Of a stretch of 44,386 nt of DNA, positions 7,001 to 15,820 are shown one piece after another (positions within the stretch are counted from its first letter, which is position 1; each line of letters opens with the position of its first letter). The stretch comes from Acidithiobacillus montserratensis (GTDB lineage: Bacteria; Pseudomonadota; Gammaproteobacteria; Acidithiobacillales; Acidithiobacillaceae). A model generated the notes under the pieces. That model did not search any database and was not told the origin of the DNA. It saw only the letters and a list, made by a program, of their open reading frames with translations. Location: positions 1 through 44,386 of the forward strand of contig NZ_JABBOU010000015.1 of the NCBI RefSeq assembly GCF_018853465.1. The letters run 5' to 3'. Position numbers and translations under genes: made by a program.

Positions 7001-8371
7001 AATTTTAGGATTTTGGGAAAACACGAAGATGAGTTTCTCAGGATCGTGCAGAAGCTCAGAAACGAGCTCCTGACGCCACAAGTCACCATTTTTATGAGCC
7101 AAAAATGGGGTAGCTCGTGGGTCTATTTCGACATATTTCAGATGTTGTGACTTTTTGGAGTGCAGCCATAACAATTGATCATAGTTGTGCGATCTCGCCA
7201 AGCGAAACAACGCTAAACGTGGTGCAATGTCGCGCCCACGGTTCGGGTGACGAATTACCACCGCATCGGGCCGGTCGCGCACGATCTCGGCCAGCACTTC
7301 CTCCCGTCCCTCGGTCAGCGAAACGTAGAGATCGCAAGGCGCCGGAATCCGCGCAATGGCATCGCGAAACTCGGGCCAGAGATCAGGGTAATACAAGTGC
7401 AGGAGAACTGCAGTTCCTTTACCAACTGGCTCACCATCTCTAATGCGATCCCATGGTTTGCTAGACTCGATAAAATCCTTCGTAACAACTTTTTTTACAG
7501 AATCGTCTAATGCAGAATCCTTATTTAAATAGTTATTTTCCGTACCAGTAAAATAGCTCGAATCATTAAAAGTTTCCGTACCATTCGTCTGATATCTTGT
7601 TTTTACAATGTCAGAACGAACTTCCGCTCTCCGAAGCAAAACCTTTTTGCTATCAGTTTTGAAACGATTACATATCTCATCAAACGTCTGCATCCACGTC
7701 ACGAATCCTGCACCAAGAGTTACCGAATCTACCCGATCAACACGTTGTCGAATTTCTACCAGTATCTCAGATATCTTAACAACCTTTCTACCAGAGCATA
7801 GGCGAAGCAAAAACTCCCAATCCTCATAAACTGTAAGAGAAGGATCAAATAAGATATTTGCCAATTTCCTGCGGTAGCTAACAGTCTGAATAGGAATATA
7901 ATTACCACCTAGCAATCTCTCATAATCAAAATATAAATCGCTATATGGATTGGTTCTGGAAACTATTTTTCGACCTTTTTCTTCAAGAACCTCTTGCGCA
8001 TAAACACTTCCCACAAAACACACATCACTGCTTTCCGCAGCAACAGAGAGTCGCGATAAATATTCTGGATAAAAAATGTCATCGTCATCCAAAAATGTTA
8101 TCCATTCAACGTCAAGCAAACGAAGTGCTATATTGCGAGCCTCAGACACGCCATATCGTTGGTTTAATTGAATTAGATTTATACGAGAATCTTGAAACTC
8201 ATCAACAATATCATTAATAGAATGACCCCCATCATTTACCACACAGAGCTTCCAGTTTTTATAGCTTTGCGAAACAACCGATTGAATAGCATCTCGCAAA
8301 AAAAGCGGGCGATTACATGTGGGCAAAACTATACCGATAGACATTGATTCATCCACAGGAGCTCCATTCAC
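4016..8371 (-). CDS. Giant multidomain glycosyltransferase (1451 aa), probable flagellin glycosylation
   Basis: Cytoplasmic sugar-transfer protein with at least five modules: GT2 domain (~10-225, IGIVLPTCNRPLFLRDAI and FLDDDDIFYP); RgpF-like rhamnan-synthesis domain (~318-560, HPNRGRDIAPRLALF); a degenerate GT2-like domain (~600-815, TDEDSLTPDG); a full GT2 domain (~832-1080, VSILIPTRNQ, LLLLNNDTAALHEDW); and a GT-B/GT1-like domain (~1125-1451, GWAGGVGHTGDLEMIA). The GTG start overlaps the flgL stop by 4 bases (GTGA), so translation is probably coupled; an ATG at 8344 is the alternative. A large glycosyltransferase between flgL and fliC recalls fgtA of Pseudomonas aeruginosa. The first ~305 codons are AT-rich (about 33-37% GC in sampled 60-base blocks), against about 73% just downstream, suggesting a swapped-in domain. 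Confidence 0.9.
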   Translation of the reverse strand: MNGAPVDESMSIGIVLPTCNRPLFLRDAIQSVVSQSYKNWKLCVVNDGGHSINDIVDEFQDSRINLIQLNQRYGVSEARNIALRLLDVEWITFLDDDDIFYPEYLSRLSVAAESSDVCFVGSVYAQEVLEEKGRKIVSRTNPYSDLYFDYERLLGGNYIPIQTVSYRRKLANILFDPSLTVYEDWEFLLRLCSGRKVVKISEILVEIRQRVDRVDSVTLGAGFVTWMQTFDEICNRFKTDSKKVLLRRAEVRSDIVKTRYQTNGTETFNDSSYFTGTENNYLNKDSALDDSVKKVVTKDFIESSKPWDRIRDGEPVGKGTAVLLHLYYPDLWPEFRDAIARIPAPCDLYVSLTEGREEVLAEIVRDRPDAVVIRHPNRGRDIAPRLALFRLARSHNYDQLLWLHSKKSQHLKYVEIDPRATPFLAHKNGDLWRQELVSELLHDPEKLIFVFSQNPKIGLLGPRRFWLQMHPTDPNLVRIGKLAQRVGIRLGTTLDPMRHGYFAGSMFWCRPQALDPLLALNLELNDFDEESGQTEGTLAHVVERLFTLSAEQVGYQIGDMTGSLLATPQQPALPWLSEARWQPTEKAWATKLIESWQKGGQISPRFALALLAEDRHSAQGTQESMAGQWLSGELLSLADGTGKDGAQFDVLNHHIRGMAADWIGIVDAGDQLAPDALFRVAHALREHPEWQLVYTDEDSLTPDGQHVNPHCKPDFNIDYLRSLPYIGGLLLIKKELFAELGGFDPAADGAEDYDLILRAWEKIGDAGIGHIPEVLYHRLQGGGHCSKSVEEIIQVSQTVLQGHLQRLGIAAEVTPGPFPPSTRVRYPLHEKPLVSILIPTRNQLGYLQRCVESLIEKTQYPAYEILIIDNDSDDVEARTYLDMLAAQEEQLAGRLRVLRHPGPFNFSAMNNCAVEQARGDYLLLLNNDTAALHEDWLDEMMSHALRPEVGVVGAKLLFPDGKIQHAGVILGMRGPAEHPFIGQPPEYRGYFGRAMLTQNLSAVTGACLLIRKDLYQELGGLDEQQFQVSYNDIDLCLKAREAGHKIVFTPWAMLLHEGSASQRGEVEKKPSPEKEKRFAGEKMAFYQKWLPQLAFDPAYNRHLSLASTDYLLEDQAALTWDPEWRPRPRILVHPADREGCGEYRIISPMRALQKAGRVQGWETMRIFEPAEMARFSPESIVLQRQMEWPQIEALERHKKLLKTFRVFEIDDLITNLPVKSLHKAQIHKDIAKRFRKAAGLCNRLVVATEPLAKAYKGFSDEVRVQPNCIEDAIWGALQPRRRGGSKPRVGWAGGVGHTGDLEMIADVVRDLADEVDWVFFGLCPDALRPYVREFHTGVPLPQYPAKLASLDLDLALAPLENNAFNEAKSHLRILEYGILGYPVIASDIFPYQGDFPVTLVANRYRDWVRAIREQIADRQALAAAGDRLREHVLAHWLLEEHLDDWLAAWLP

Positions 8372-9696
8372 GAAATATAATTAAACAAACTCAACCCCTG
8401 CACCTGCACAAACGCCTTCTGTGCCGCCTGCAGGGCCGTCGAGCTTTCCTGGAACTGGGTGATGACCTGGGGATAGCTCACATCCGCGAGATTCCCCCGG
8501 GCGGTCTGAAACTGCTGGGTCAAGTTGGTATTCAGTGACTGCACACTTTGGGCTTGCTGCAATTGGGAGCCTATTTGTGCCTGGGTGCTGAGCAGGCTGG
8601 TCTGAAACTGGTTCAGATTCGCCAGAGCGTTGCTGATGTCCTGAGCACGGCGGGTGTTGGCGCCGGGTGAACCGGAGCCTTCTGAAAAAGCCGTGATCAG
8701 GTCACTGAAAGTCTGGAACAGGCTCTGGGGTTTGGAGGCGGCCAAGGTAAAAGTGGCAGTTTGCCCGGAGGCCGGTTCGCCATTGGTCGAAACCGTGATG
8801 AAAGGGCTTCCTCCCTCTGTGGCAGGGATGGCAATGCTTTGCCCGGGGGTATAGGTTCCACTGACGACACTGCCGGAGCTCGCTGTCCATCCAGCACTAC
8901 CCACCACCCCCGTCCCGCTGGTGACATTGTAGGTCAGCCCACTGGCGCCATTGCTGATGGTGACCTCAAATTGCGCGCCCTTCGCCACAAATTCCGAGTT
9001 GGCGGTAGCAGAATTCAACACACTGCCCGGACCCAGGGTGGTGTTTCCCACCGCATTGACCGAGGTTCCGGAACTACCCGCAGGAATCTGATAATTGCTG
9101 GCAGATCCGCTGACGGTAAACGTCCCGTTGCCCGCCAGGGTGTTCATGAAAACGGCGTTTCCTGCCTGGGAAATGGGTGTCGTGAGTCCCGGACCAATCT
9201 CCAGGGTTTTCTGACTGGAATCACCCAGATACTGCACCGTTCCATCACTCTGCAGCTGAAATGGCGGGGTGTTGGCCCGGGAACCACCATAAATGTAAGT
9301 CCCGTTGGCGTCCTGGGTGTTGGCCAGCTGCACCAGTTGCTGCAAATTGCCCTGCATGGTGGCCACGGCATTATGCAAATCACTGGCATTGACGGTGGCA
9401 TTATTCATCTGCACCGCCAGTTGCTGAACCTGATTCATGAGGGTGCCGACACTTTGCAGCGTGCTGGAACTCATGCCCAGATCCTGCTGTGCATAGGTAT
9501 TACTCTGCTGATAACTGCCGAGATTGGCAATTTTACTGTTGAGGTCCAGCACCTGGGCATTGGCCACCGGATTACTGGTGGGATTGATCAGGGCATTACC
9601 CGTTGAAAGCTGCTGAGAGAGATTATTCAGCGTGCTTTGCTGGTTCAAGAGTGAATACAGGCTGCTCTGATAAAATTCCTGGGTGCTGACGCGCAT
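8368..9696 (-). CDS. flgL: Hook-filament junction protein FlgL / HAP3 (442 aa)
   Basis: Joins hook to filament. The N-terminal helix (MRVSTQEFYQSSLYSLLNQQ, then LSQQLSTGNALINPTSNP) and the C-terminal helix (ESSTALQAAQKAFVQVQGLSLFNYIS) are the flagellin-like D0/D1 parts. The middle (~150-340) is a Ser/Gly/Thr-rich surface domain. AAGGAG sits 7 bases before the ATG. It follows flgK by 10 bases and overlaps the glycosyltransferase gene, so it is part of the flgB-to-glycosyltransferase run. Confidence 0.95.
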   Translation of the reverse strand: MRVSTQEFYQSSLYSLLNQQSTLNNLSQQLSTGNALINPTSNPVANAQVLDLNSKIANLGSYQQSNTYAQQDLGMSSSTLQSVGTLMNQVQQLAVQMNNATVNASDLHNAVATMQGNLQQLVQLANTQDANGTYIYGGSRANTPPFQLQSDGTVQYLGDSSQKTLEIGPGLTTPISQAGNAVFMNTLAGNGTFTVSGSASNYQIPAGSSGTSVNAVGNTTLGPGSVLNSATANSEFVAKGAQFEVTISNGASGLTYNVTSGTGVVGSAGWTASSGSVVSGTYTPGQSIAIPATEGGSPFITVSTNGEPASGQTATFTLAASKPQSLFQTFSDLITAFSEGSGSPGANTRRAQDISNALANLNQFQTSLLSTQAQIGSQLQQAQSVQSLNTNLTQQFQTARGNLADVSYPQVITQFQESSTALQAAQKAFVQVQGLSLFNYIS

Positions 9697-9706
9697 GATC
9701 TGCTCC

Positions 9707-11722
9707 TTATAAGGCCTGAATCAGGGACTGAAACAGGGTACTCCCCACAGAAATGGCTTTGGCGGCCGCTTGATAGGCTTGTTGATATTGAATCAGATTG
9801 GCAGCTTCCTGGTCCAGATTCACGCCGGATACGGATTGCTGGGCAGCCTGAGCAGACTGCAGTACTGTCAGTTGGGCCTGGGCATTATTCTGGGCCTGAG
9901 CGGCCTGATTGGTCACCTGAGTAATCAACTGGGCGGCATTGTCATTAAAAGTCGCGGTTCCACTGTTCAAAATTTTGCTGGTGGACAGCCCCGCCATCAA
10001 TTGCGCATTACCATTACTGCCTGCCCCCCCCTTACTCAGGGTGAAAGCATCACTGGAAGCCGCAAGACTACCACTGAGATTTACCTGCCAATATCCTCCG
10101 GGCGCATTGGGGTTTTGTATATCGATGAGTGTACCGGAACCACCCAGACTGACCGTTCCTGAACCTATTACCGCTCCGGTCCCCACACCAGAGCTGATCT
10201 GGAAACTCGCCGTGCCGCCCTGGCTGGCGCCGCTGGTGATGGTAATTTGTAAAGGTGTCGGGAAGTCGGACAGACCGGAAACTACAATGGCGCCCGAACC
10301 ACTACTGCTCACATATTGCCCGGCCGAGAGGGTCAGATTGCCGAGATTGGTATTCACCAGACTGCCGCTTACCATCTGACCGGGACTGCTGACATAAGGA
10401 CTGGCAGCAGCAATACCCGCAGGGTCTGTCATGATCGTCTGCATATCCACAGCCCCCAGGCGGGTCGGTTCAACCAGAAAACTATCTCCCGCTGCAGCAC
10501 TGCCGGACACCTGCAACTGAAAACCTTGCTGCGAAAAATCCAATGTGGTCGTCCCGCTCAGCGTTGAACCTGAACTGCTCGCCACGACAGCACCGGTGCT
10601 GCTGTTCTCCAGATTCCATACCGAGCCGGAGCTTTTGCTCAGAATGTATTGACTGGAACTGAGGTTACCGGCATTGGTGATGGTGCCGACAACCGCGACA
10701 CTGCCACTGCTGTTATGGGTATTGGCATACACACTGACCGGCCCGGTGCTGAACAGGGCCGAACCACTGCTGCCATTCAGATTCAAGCCCTGGGCCTGCT
10801 GCGCGTTCAATGCGGAGGCAATGCCGTCTGCGAGTAAACCCAGTCCATTTTCCGCAGGACCCAGAGACTGGCTGCGAAATTGCAGCAGGCCACCCAGGGT
10901 TCCACCGGTCAGATTTTTGGTCAGGTCCGCACCATTGCTGGCATAGCCCACATTGAGGGTTTGCTGATTGTAAGGGCTGGGCTGGGTTTGCAGGGCAAAG
11001 GACTGGCTGCCCGCCACCAACACCTGGCCGTTGCTCAAATAGACGCTCAGCTGTTGATTGTTCTGCTTCAACACCTGCACACCTACCTGGCCGTTCAATT
11101 CGGTGATGAGATGATCCCGCTGATCCAGTAAATCATTGGGAGTGGCATTGACCCCGCTTTGCGAGGCGGAAATCTGCACATTCAGTTGTGCTATCTGTTT
11201 GCTCAATGTATTGATCTGGCTGACAGACTCGGAGATTTGCTGATTGACGCCACTATCCACACTGGCGAGCTGCTGTCCCAAAGACTGAAAGGTCTGACTG
11301 AGAGTCTGGGCGTTACTGAGCATACTCTGGCGCGCCGGAATATCCGTGGGACTGGCAGCCACCTGAGCCACCCCGGAAAAAAACTGGCTGACCTGGGAAC
11401 TGATCCCACCGTTGTTGAGGATGCCGAGGATATTCTGCAAGGAACTGGAAAGACTGGCCTGCCCACTGGCGCTGGCGCTGGCCGTCCAGACCTGCCCCTG
11501 CAAAAAACTACTGTAACTGCGCTGTACTGATTCGACCTGAGTACCGTTGCCGTAATACTGCCCCCCCAAAAGAGTGGGCACGGCCGTGGACTGCACGATG
11601 TTCTGCTGGCTGTAACCGGGGGTATTGACGTTGGCAATATTGTCACCGGTCACCTGCAGGGCAGATTGCGCAGCCTGCAGACCCGTCAGGGCATTATTGA
11701 CCAACCCACTGATACCCGACAT
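9707..11722 (-). CDS. flgK: Hook-associated protein FlgK / HAP1 (671 aa)
   Basis: First junction protein at the hook tip. The start (MSGISGLVNNALTGLQAAQS, ALQVTGDNIANVNTPGYSQQ) is the rod/hook/HAP N-terminal motif; a helical coil follows to about residue 230. The central ~300 residues are Ser/Gly-rich. The C-terminus (VNLDQEAANLIQYQQAYQAA, ending ISVGSTLFQSLIQAL) is the conserved FlgK tail. At 671 residues it is longer than the ~550 residues usual in enteric bacteria because of an expanded middle. It begins 2 bases after the stop of the 118-residue gene. Confidence 0.96.
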   Translation of the reverse strand: MSGISGLVNNALTGLQAAQSALQVTGDNIANVNTPGYSQQNIVQSTAVPTLLGGQYYGNGTQVESVQRSYSSFLQGQVWTASASASGQASLSSSLQNILGILNNGGISSQVSQFFSGVAQVAASPTDIPARQSMLSNAQTLSQTFQSLGQQLASVDSGVNQQISESVSQINTLSKQIAQLNVQISASQSGVNATPNDLLDQRDHLITELNGQVGVQVLKQNNQQLSVYLSNGQVLVAGSQSFALQTQPSPYNQQTLNVGYASNGADLTKNLTGGTLGGLLQFRSQSLGPAENGLGLLADGIASALNAQQAQGLNLNGSSGSALFSTGPVSVYANTHNSSGSVAVVGTITNAGNLSSSQYILSKSSGSVWNLENSSTGAVVASSSGSTLSGTTTLDFSQQGFQLQVSGSAAAGDSFLVEPTRLGAVDMQTIMTDPAGIAAASPYVSSPGQMVSGSLVNTNLGNLTLSAGQYVSSSGSGAIVVSGLSDFPTPLQITITSGASQGGTASFQISSGVGTGAVIGSGTVSLGGSGTLIDIQNPNAPGGYWQVNLSGSLAASSDAFTLSKGGAGSNGNAQLMAGLSTSKILNSGTATFNDNAAQLITQVTNQAAQAQNNAQAQLTVLQSAQAAQQSVSGVNLDQEAANLIQYQQAYQAAAKAISVGSTLFQSLIQAL

Positions 11723-11724
11723 GG

Positions 11725-12081
11725 TTAAGCACTCCCTAAAGATCGGCCAGTGGACTCTGCGCTGCCATAAACCAGACCAGTCTGTTCACGCAACATATTC
11801 AGCGCCTCCCCCAAACCGGAGCCCGCGACCCGCAAGGCATGATCCAGGGCACTGTAATGCTCCTGCAGTGCCAACACCGCTTCTTTCAGCTCATTTGAAG
11901 GGATAAGCGATGCGTGTTTGCTGCGCATACTCAGTAAACGCTTGCCCAGTCGCTCCGTCATATCGGCATCGGGCATGGGCTGCGTCCAGTCACCCTGCGC
12001 CAGCCACTGTTTCTGGTTTTCCAGAACCCGGGTCAACTGGCGAACGGTTTCCAGTTCCTGCTGCATGGATGCATCGCTCAT
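11725..12081 (-). CDS. Small helical protein between flgJ and flgK, possibly FlgN-like (118 aa)
   Basis: Not firmly recognised. The protein is mostly helical (MSDASMQQELETVRQLTRVL, KQWLAQGDW, NELKEAVLALQEHYSALDHAL) and ends TGLVYGSAESTGRSLG, which resembles the Leu-Tyr-Gly tail of FlgN export chaperones. FlgN serves FlgK and FlgL, and this gene lies directly before flgK with a 2-base gap, which fits a chaperone. However, a better flgN candidate follows flgM at 20865. GGGAGA 7-8 bases before the ATG supports expression. It could be a second chaperone or an unrelated flagellar accessory protein. Confidence 0.75.
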   Translation of the reverse strand: MSDASMQQELETVRQLTRVLENQKQWLAQGDWTQPMPDADMTERLGKRLLSMRSKHASLIPSNELKEAVLALQEHYSALDHALRVAGSGLGEALNMLREQTGLVYGSAESTGRSLGSA

Positions 12082-12141
12082 CGAGAATCTCCCGCCTGCA
12101 AATGAGGCCCTATTCGATTAACGGCACAAATGCCATAAAGT

Positions 12142-13107
12142 TTAACCGGCGGCATTTTCATCCGCTAAATCTCCCATGACGGCCTGCATGAGTGGACTAT
12201 CAGCCACCGCCACCAGCTTGCTGGCATAATGCGGATCTGTGGCATATCCCCCCTGCTGCAGAGCTTCAGCAAATCCGGCAATATTGTTGCCTTGCCCCAA
12301 CGCCTGTCGATAACGGGGATTATGCATCAGCAACTGGGCATAATTCTGCACACTTTGCCCCACACTCTGATAGGCGCGAAAAGCCGCATTTTCGACTTCA
12401 TTGACGCCATTTTCAAATTCATGGGTCAGACTATGTACTGATGCGCCCAGCCAGCCCCCACCGCCTTTAATCCCAAACAGATTATTGCCGGCCACATGAC
12501 TGCCCCAACCCGTTTCCAGAGCGGCCTGGGCAATGATAGCGGTAGGCGCCACGCCAAGCTTCTGTGCGGCTTCCCGCACCGCCGGCAAAATGGATTGGAC
12601 AAAGGATTTCGCTTGCTCCAGCAAAGACTGTGAAGGTTTCGCCCAGCTTTCCGAAAGCATGACAGGTGCCGACAAAGCGGCATTTCTTGCTGGCATACTC
12701 AGGGGCTTGTCCTGGCCCTGCACACCATTCTGCTGATCCCAATGCAAGTGGTAACGGGTGGCAATTTCCTTGGCGAGGGTCTGGGCGATACCTATCCCCT
12801 GCCCCTGGCTGACGGTTTGGGCAATTTGCTGATTAAAGAGCGACTTCATCAGCGGCCCGGAATTTTTCCCGGTCAAATCCGAACCAAAGGAAGTCGCCGA
12901 CATGGCCGAGAGCATTTCTTGCAGTAACACCGCCTCAAATTGCTTAGCTACCGCCAGAATGGTCTTGGGATCATGGGCATCGGCATCGCTGCGCAGCTGA
13001 CTCAGCCCGGAAAAATTCAGGGCATCACTGGCCGTCGCGGCGGCCGCCTGCGGGCTGACGGCAGTGGCCGTGGTGTTTGCCGTCAAATGTATTCCAGTGC
13101 CACTCAT
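12142..13107 (-). CDS. flgJ: Rod-capping peptidoglycan hydrolase FlgJ (321 aa)
   Basis: Periplasmic protein that caps the growing rod and opens the peptidoglycan. The N-terminal rod-cap domain (~45-115) shows AKQFEAVLLQEMLSAM and GPLMKSLFNQQIAQ. The C-terminal glucosaminidase-type domain (~165-310) has AALETGWGSHVAGNNLFGIK; Glu198 aligns with the catalytic Glu of enteric FlgJ, and YATDPHYASKLVAV is also typical. Both domains are present, as in gammaproteobacterial FlgJ. The ATG overlaps the flgI stop by 4 bases, implying coupling. Confidence 0.95.
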   Translation of the reverse strand: MSGTGIHLTANTTATAVSPQAAAATASDALNFSGLSQLRSDADAHDPKTILAVAKQFEAVLLQEMLSAMSATSFGSDLTGKNSGPLMKSLFNQQIAQTVSQGQGIGIAQTLAKEIATRYHLHWDQQNGVQGQDKPLSMPARNAALSAPVMLSESWAKPSQSLLEQAKSFVQSILPAVREAAQKLGVAPTAIIAQAALETGWGSHVAGNNLFGIKGGGGWLGASVHSLTHEFENGVNEVENAAFRAYQSVGQSVQNYAQLLMHNPRYRQALGQGNNIAGFAEALQQGGYATDPHYASKLVAVADSPLMQAVMGDLADENAAG

Positions 13108-14234
13108 ATCACTTCCAGTTGCGCATGCAGGGCACCTGCGGCTTTCATGGCCTGCAGAATGGCGATCAGATCAGTCGGTGTCGCGCCCACCGCGTTCAGC
13201 GCCCGCACTACTGCCTCCAGACTGACTCCCGGTTCAAACATCAAGAGCTTGGCCTGGGGCTGAGTGACCTTCACATTGGCCTGAGGGGCAACCACCGTCT
13301 GCCCGGCACCCAGAGGATTCGGCTGACTGATCAGATACTTTTGGGAAATGGTCACCGACAGATTACCGTGAGCAACAGCGCAGGCACCCAGGGTCACATT
13401 CTGCCCCAGCACGACCGTACCACTGCGCGCATCTATCACTACTTTTGCCAACGGCGTTTCGGGGCTGACATCCAGGTTTTCGATCTGTGACAGAAAATTG
13501 ACGCGGGCACCGGGGGTGCCAGGCGCATTCACCCGGACCTCACCGGCATTCAAGGCTTCTGCCACCCCGTAGCCCATCTGCTGATTAATGACATTGGCAA
13601 TCCGTGCCGCCGTGGTAAAACTCGGCTGATGCAACTCCAGCAGCATGGGGCCGGCTTGATCGAAGCCGGAGGATACAGAGCGTTCCACATTGGCACCATT
13701 GGGAATGGTCCCTGCGGTGGTAATGTTGACTTGCGCCGAAGAGCCGTTACTGCTGGCCCCGAAACCACTGACAATCAGATTACCCTGGGCCACGGCATAG
13801 GTTTGCCCGTCGGCACCCTTCAGCGGGGTCATCAGCAGGGTTCCCCCGGCCAGACTACTGGCGTTACCCACCGCCGAAACCGTGACATTGATGGTCTGCC
13901 CAGGCTGTGCAAAAGGTGGCAGATGGGCGGTCACAATCACGGCGGCCACATCCTTGGGTTGCAGGTTCGTGGCCACAGAAGCGGGCAAGTTGATGCCGAG
14001 GCGCTGGAACATGTTCAGCAGGGATTGCGTGGTGTAGGGCACCTGGGTGGCCTGATCGCCCGTACCATTGAGTCCGACCACCAGGCCATAACCCACTAAC
14101 TGGTTACTCCGCACCCCACCTACGGCGACCAGATTGCGGATGGTTTCCGCCTGAGCAGTCTCCAAGCCCACCAGAATGGTCAGACCTAGTATCATGCATA
14201 GCGCGAGGAAGGAGCGAAAGTGCTTGTTCATCAT
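13104..14234 (-). CDS. flgI: Flagellar P-ring protein FlgI (376 aa)
   Basis: Forms the periplasmic P ring around the rod. A Sec signal peptide is clear: MMNKHFRSFLALCMILGL with likely cleavage after AQA, before ETIRNLVAVGGVRSNQLVGY, the conserved mature start. Further motifs: GLNGTGDQATQVPYTTQSL, PKDVAAVIVTAHLPPFA, and the C-terminal block ALNAVGATPTDLIAILQAMK. ATG 14234 is chosen because GAGG lies 6 bases upstream; upstream in-frame ATG/TTG codons lack this spacing. The flgH stop lies 8 bases upstream. Confidence 0.96.
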   Translation of the reverse strand: MMNKHFRSFLALCMILGLTILVGLETAQAETIRNLVAVGGVRSNQLVGYGLVVGLNGTGDQATQVPYTTQSLLNMFQRLGINLPASVATNLQPKDVAAVIVTAHLPPFAQPGQTINVTVSAVGNASSLAGGTLLMTPLKGADGQTYAVAQGNLIVSGFGASSNGSSAQVNITTAGTIPNGANVERSVSSGFDQAGPMLLELHQPSFTTAARIANVINQQMGYGVAEALNAGEVRVNAPGTPGARVNFLSQIENLDVSPETPLAKVVIDARSGTVVLGQNVTLGACAVAHGNLSVTISQKYLISQPNPLGAGQTVVAPQANVKVTQPQAKLLMFEPGVSLEAVVRALNAVGATPTDLIAILQAMKAAGALHAQLEVI

Positions 14235-14242
14235 CACCATCC

Positions 14243-15004
14243 TCAGAAAGGCCAAAGCGATAGGAAGAAACGTGCCAGCCAGGGCATCCGTGCTGCCGAA
14301 TATATCGTGCCATTGCCACTATATTCGACGCGGGCATCGGCAATCTGGGTAGAAAGAATCGTATTCTGCGGGGTCACATCTGCCGGCCGCACGACGCCGG
14401 CCACCCGTATGTATTCATGACCGCCATTGAGCAACACTTCCTTGGAACCTTCAATCACCAGATTACCATTGCCCTGCACGCGCACCACGGTCACCTCCAG
14501 GGTCGCCGTAAACGTATTACTCTGGGTCGTCGCCCCCGTACCGCCGTATTTCTGAGCGCTGTTAGCCCCCATGCTCGGACTGAAGGGCGTTCCCGCCACA
14601 CTTCCAAAAGCAGGAACTATGCCAAAGAAATTGGTCAGCGCTGCGCTCAGAGAGTCCGAGGTATTGATGGCCGTGTTGGTGTTATTGCTGGCGCTGGAGT
14701 TTTCCTGGATCAGGACGGTAATCAGATCTCCAACCCGATTGGCGCGATTATCACTGAACAAGGACACATTGGTACCCGCCTGCCAGATGGAACCATTGGG
14801 AGCATGGGCCGCCAGAGACTCGGGTTCTGCCGGAATGGGCAAGGGCTTCAGGGGTTTGAGATCATGGTGCCCCTGTAGGGTGGCGCAGGCACTCAAGCCC
14901 ATCGCAAACATCAGTAGCAGCCCCAGACGCAGCAAAAGCATCCCGATGGATCCCGCAGATGCCGGAAATTCAGTGCGATGGTTACCTACGGCTGGAGTGC
15001 GCAT
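14243..15004 (-). CDS. flgH: Flagellar L-ring lipoprotein FlgH (253 aa)
   Basis: Forms the outer-membrane L ring. A lipoprotein signal is visible: MLLLRLGLLLMFAMGLSAC with lipobox LSAC. Conserved blocks: GSIWQAGTNVSLFSDNRANR, VGDLITVLIQENSSASN, and LVIEGSKEVLLNGGHEYIRV near the C-terminus. The ATG at 15004 has GAGG 8 bases upstream and is 10 bases after flgG, so it is preferred; it gives a 21-residue polar extension before the hydrophobic segment. The ATG at 14941 would start right at the signal peptide. Both are possible. Confidence 0.94.
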   Translation of the reverse strand: MRTPAVGNHRTEFPASAGSIGMLLLRLGLLLMFAMGLSACATLQGHHDLKPLKPLPIPAEPESLAAHAPNGSIWQAGTNVSLFSDNRANRVGDLITVLIQENSSASNNTNTAINTSDSLSAALTNFFGIVPAFGSVAGTPFSPSMGANSAQKYGGTGATTQSNTFTATLEVTVVRVQGNGNLVIEGSKEVLLNGGHEYIRVAGVVRPADVTPQNTILSTQIADARVEYSGNGTIYSAARMPWLARFFLSLWPF

Positions 15005-15014
15005 GATCTTAGCC

Positions 15015-15800
15015 TCACAGATTCTGGGTGAGATAGCCCAGCATGGAATCCGATGTGGATACCGCCTTGCTGTTGATTTCGTAGGCGCGCTGGGTGGCAA
15101 TCATGTCCACCAGTTCCGACACTACGTTGACATTGGAGGATTCCAGATATCCCTGCTGAACGGAGCCCAGCCCGTTGAGGGTGGGTTGCCCTGTTTGCGG
15201 AGCCCCGGAAGAACCGGTCTGCAAGTAGAGGTTATCGCCAATACTCTGCAAACCTGTGGGATTGATGAAATTGGCGAGCTGAATGGTACCGACCTGCTGG
15301 GGCTGGGCCTGCCCCGGCAACACCACCGACACCGTACCATCGCTGCCGATGGTGATGGACTGGGCATTGGGCGGGATAGTGACTGGCGGCTGGAGCAAAT
15401 AACCATTGGAGGTCACCAGTTGTCCCTGATTATTCATCTGGAAAGTGCCATCCCGGCTATAGGCAATGGTGCCATTGGGCTGCATGATCTGAAAAAACCC
15501 CTGACCATTGATCCCCACATCCAGAGCGTTACCCGTTTGGGTCAAGTTACCCTGGGTCATCAGTCGCTCTGTGGACACTACCCGCACGCCCGTTCCCAAC
15601 TGAAGTCCCGATGGATATTGGGTGGTCTGCGAAGATTGGGCGCCGGGCTGGCGCAGGTTTTGATAGAGCAGGTCCTGAAACACGGCCCGGGATTGCTTGA
15701 ATCCGGTGGTATTGACGTTCGCCAGATTATTGGCGATCACGTCCATTTTGGTCTGCTCACCTTCCAGCCCGGTTGCTGCCACATAAAGAGAACGCATCAT
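15015..15800 (-). CDS. flgG: Distal rod protein FlgG (261 aa)
   Basis: Distal rod of the basal body. The N-terminal motif is [20 protein letters not shown] with [19 protein letters not shown]; the C-terminal helix is [20 protein letters not shown] followed by [11 protein letters not shown]. Length is the family norm (~260). GGAG is 9 bases before the first of two adjacent ATG codons. flgF ends 20 bases upstream. Confidence 0.97.
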   Translation of the reverse strand: MMRSLYVAATGLEGEQTKMDVIANNLANVNTTGFKQSRAVFQDLLYQNLRQPGAQSSQTTQYPSGLQLGTGVRVVSTERLMTQGNLTQTGNALDVGINGQGFFQIMQPNGTIAYSRDGTFQMNNQGQLVTSNGYLLQPPVTIPPNAQSITIGSDGTVSVVLPGQAQPQQVGTIQLANFINPTGLQSIGDNLYLQTGSSGAPQTGQPTLNGLGSVQQGYLESSNVNVVSELVDMIATQRAYEINSKAVSTSDSMLGYLTQNL

Positions 15801-15820
15801 GATGGATTACTCCTGATAAA

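Noticed and set aside
8761..9606. 281-codon open frame on the plus strand
   Set aside because: Antisense to flgL; no ribosome site or family match.
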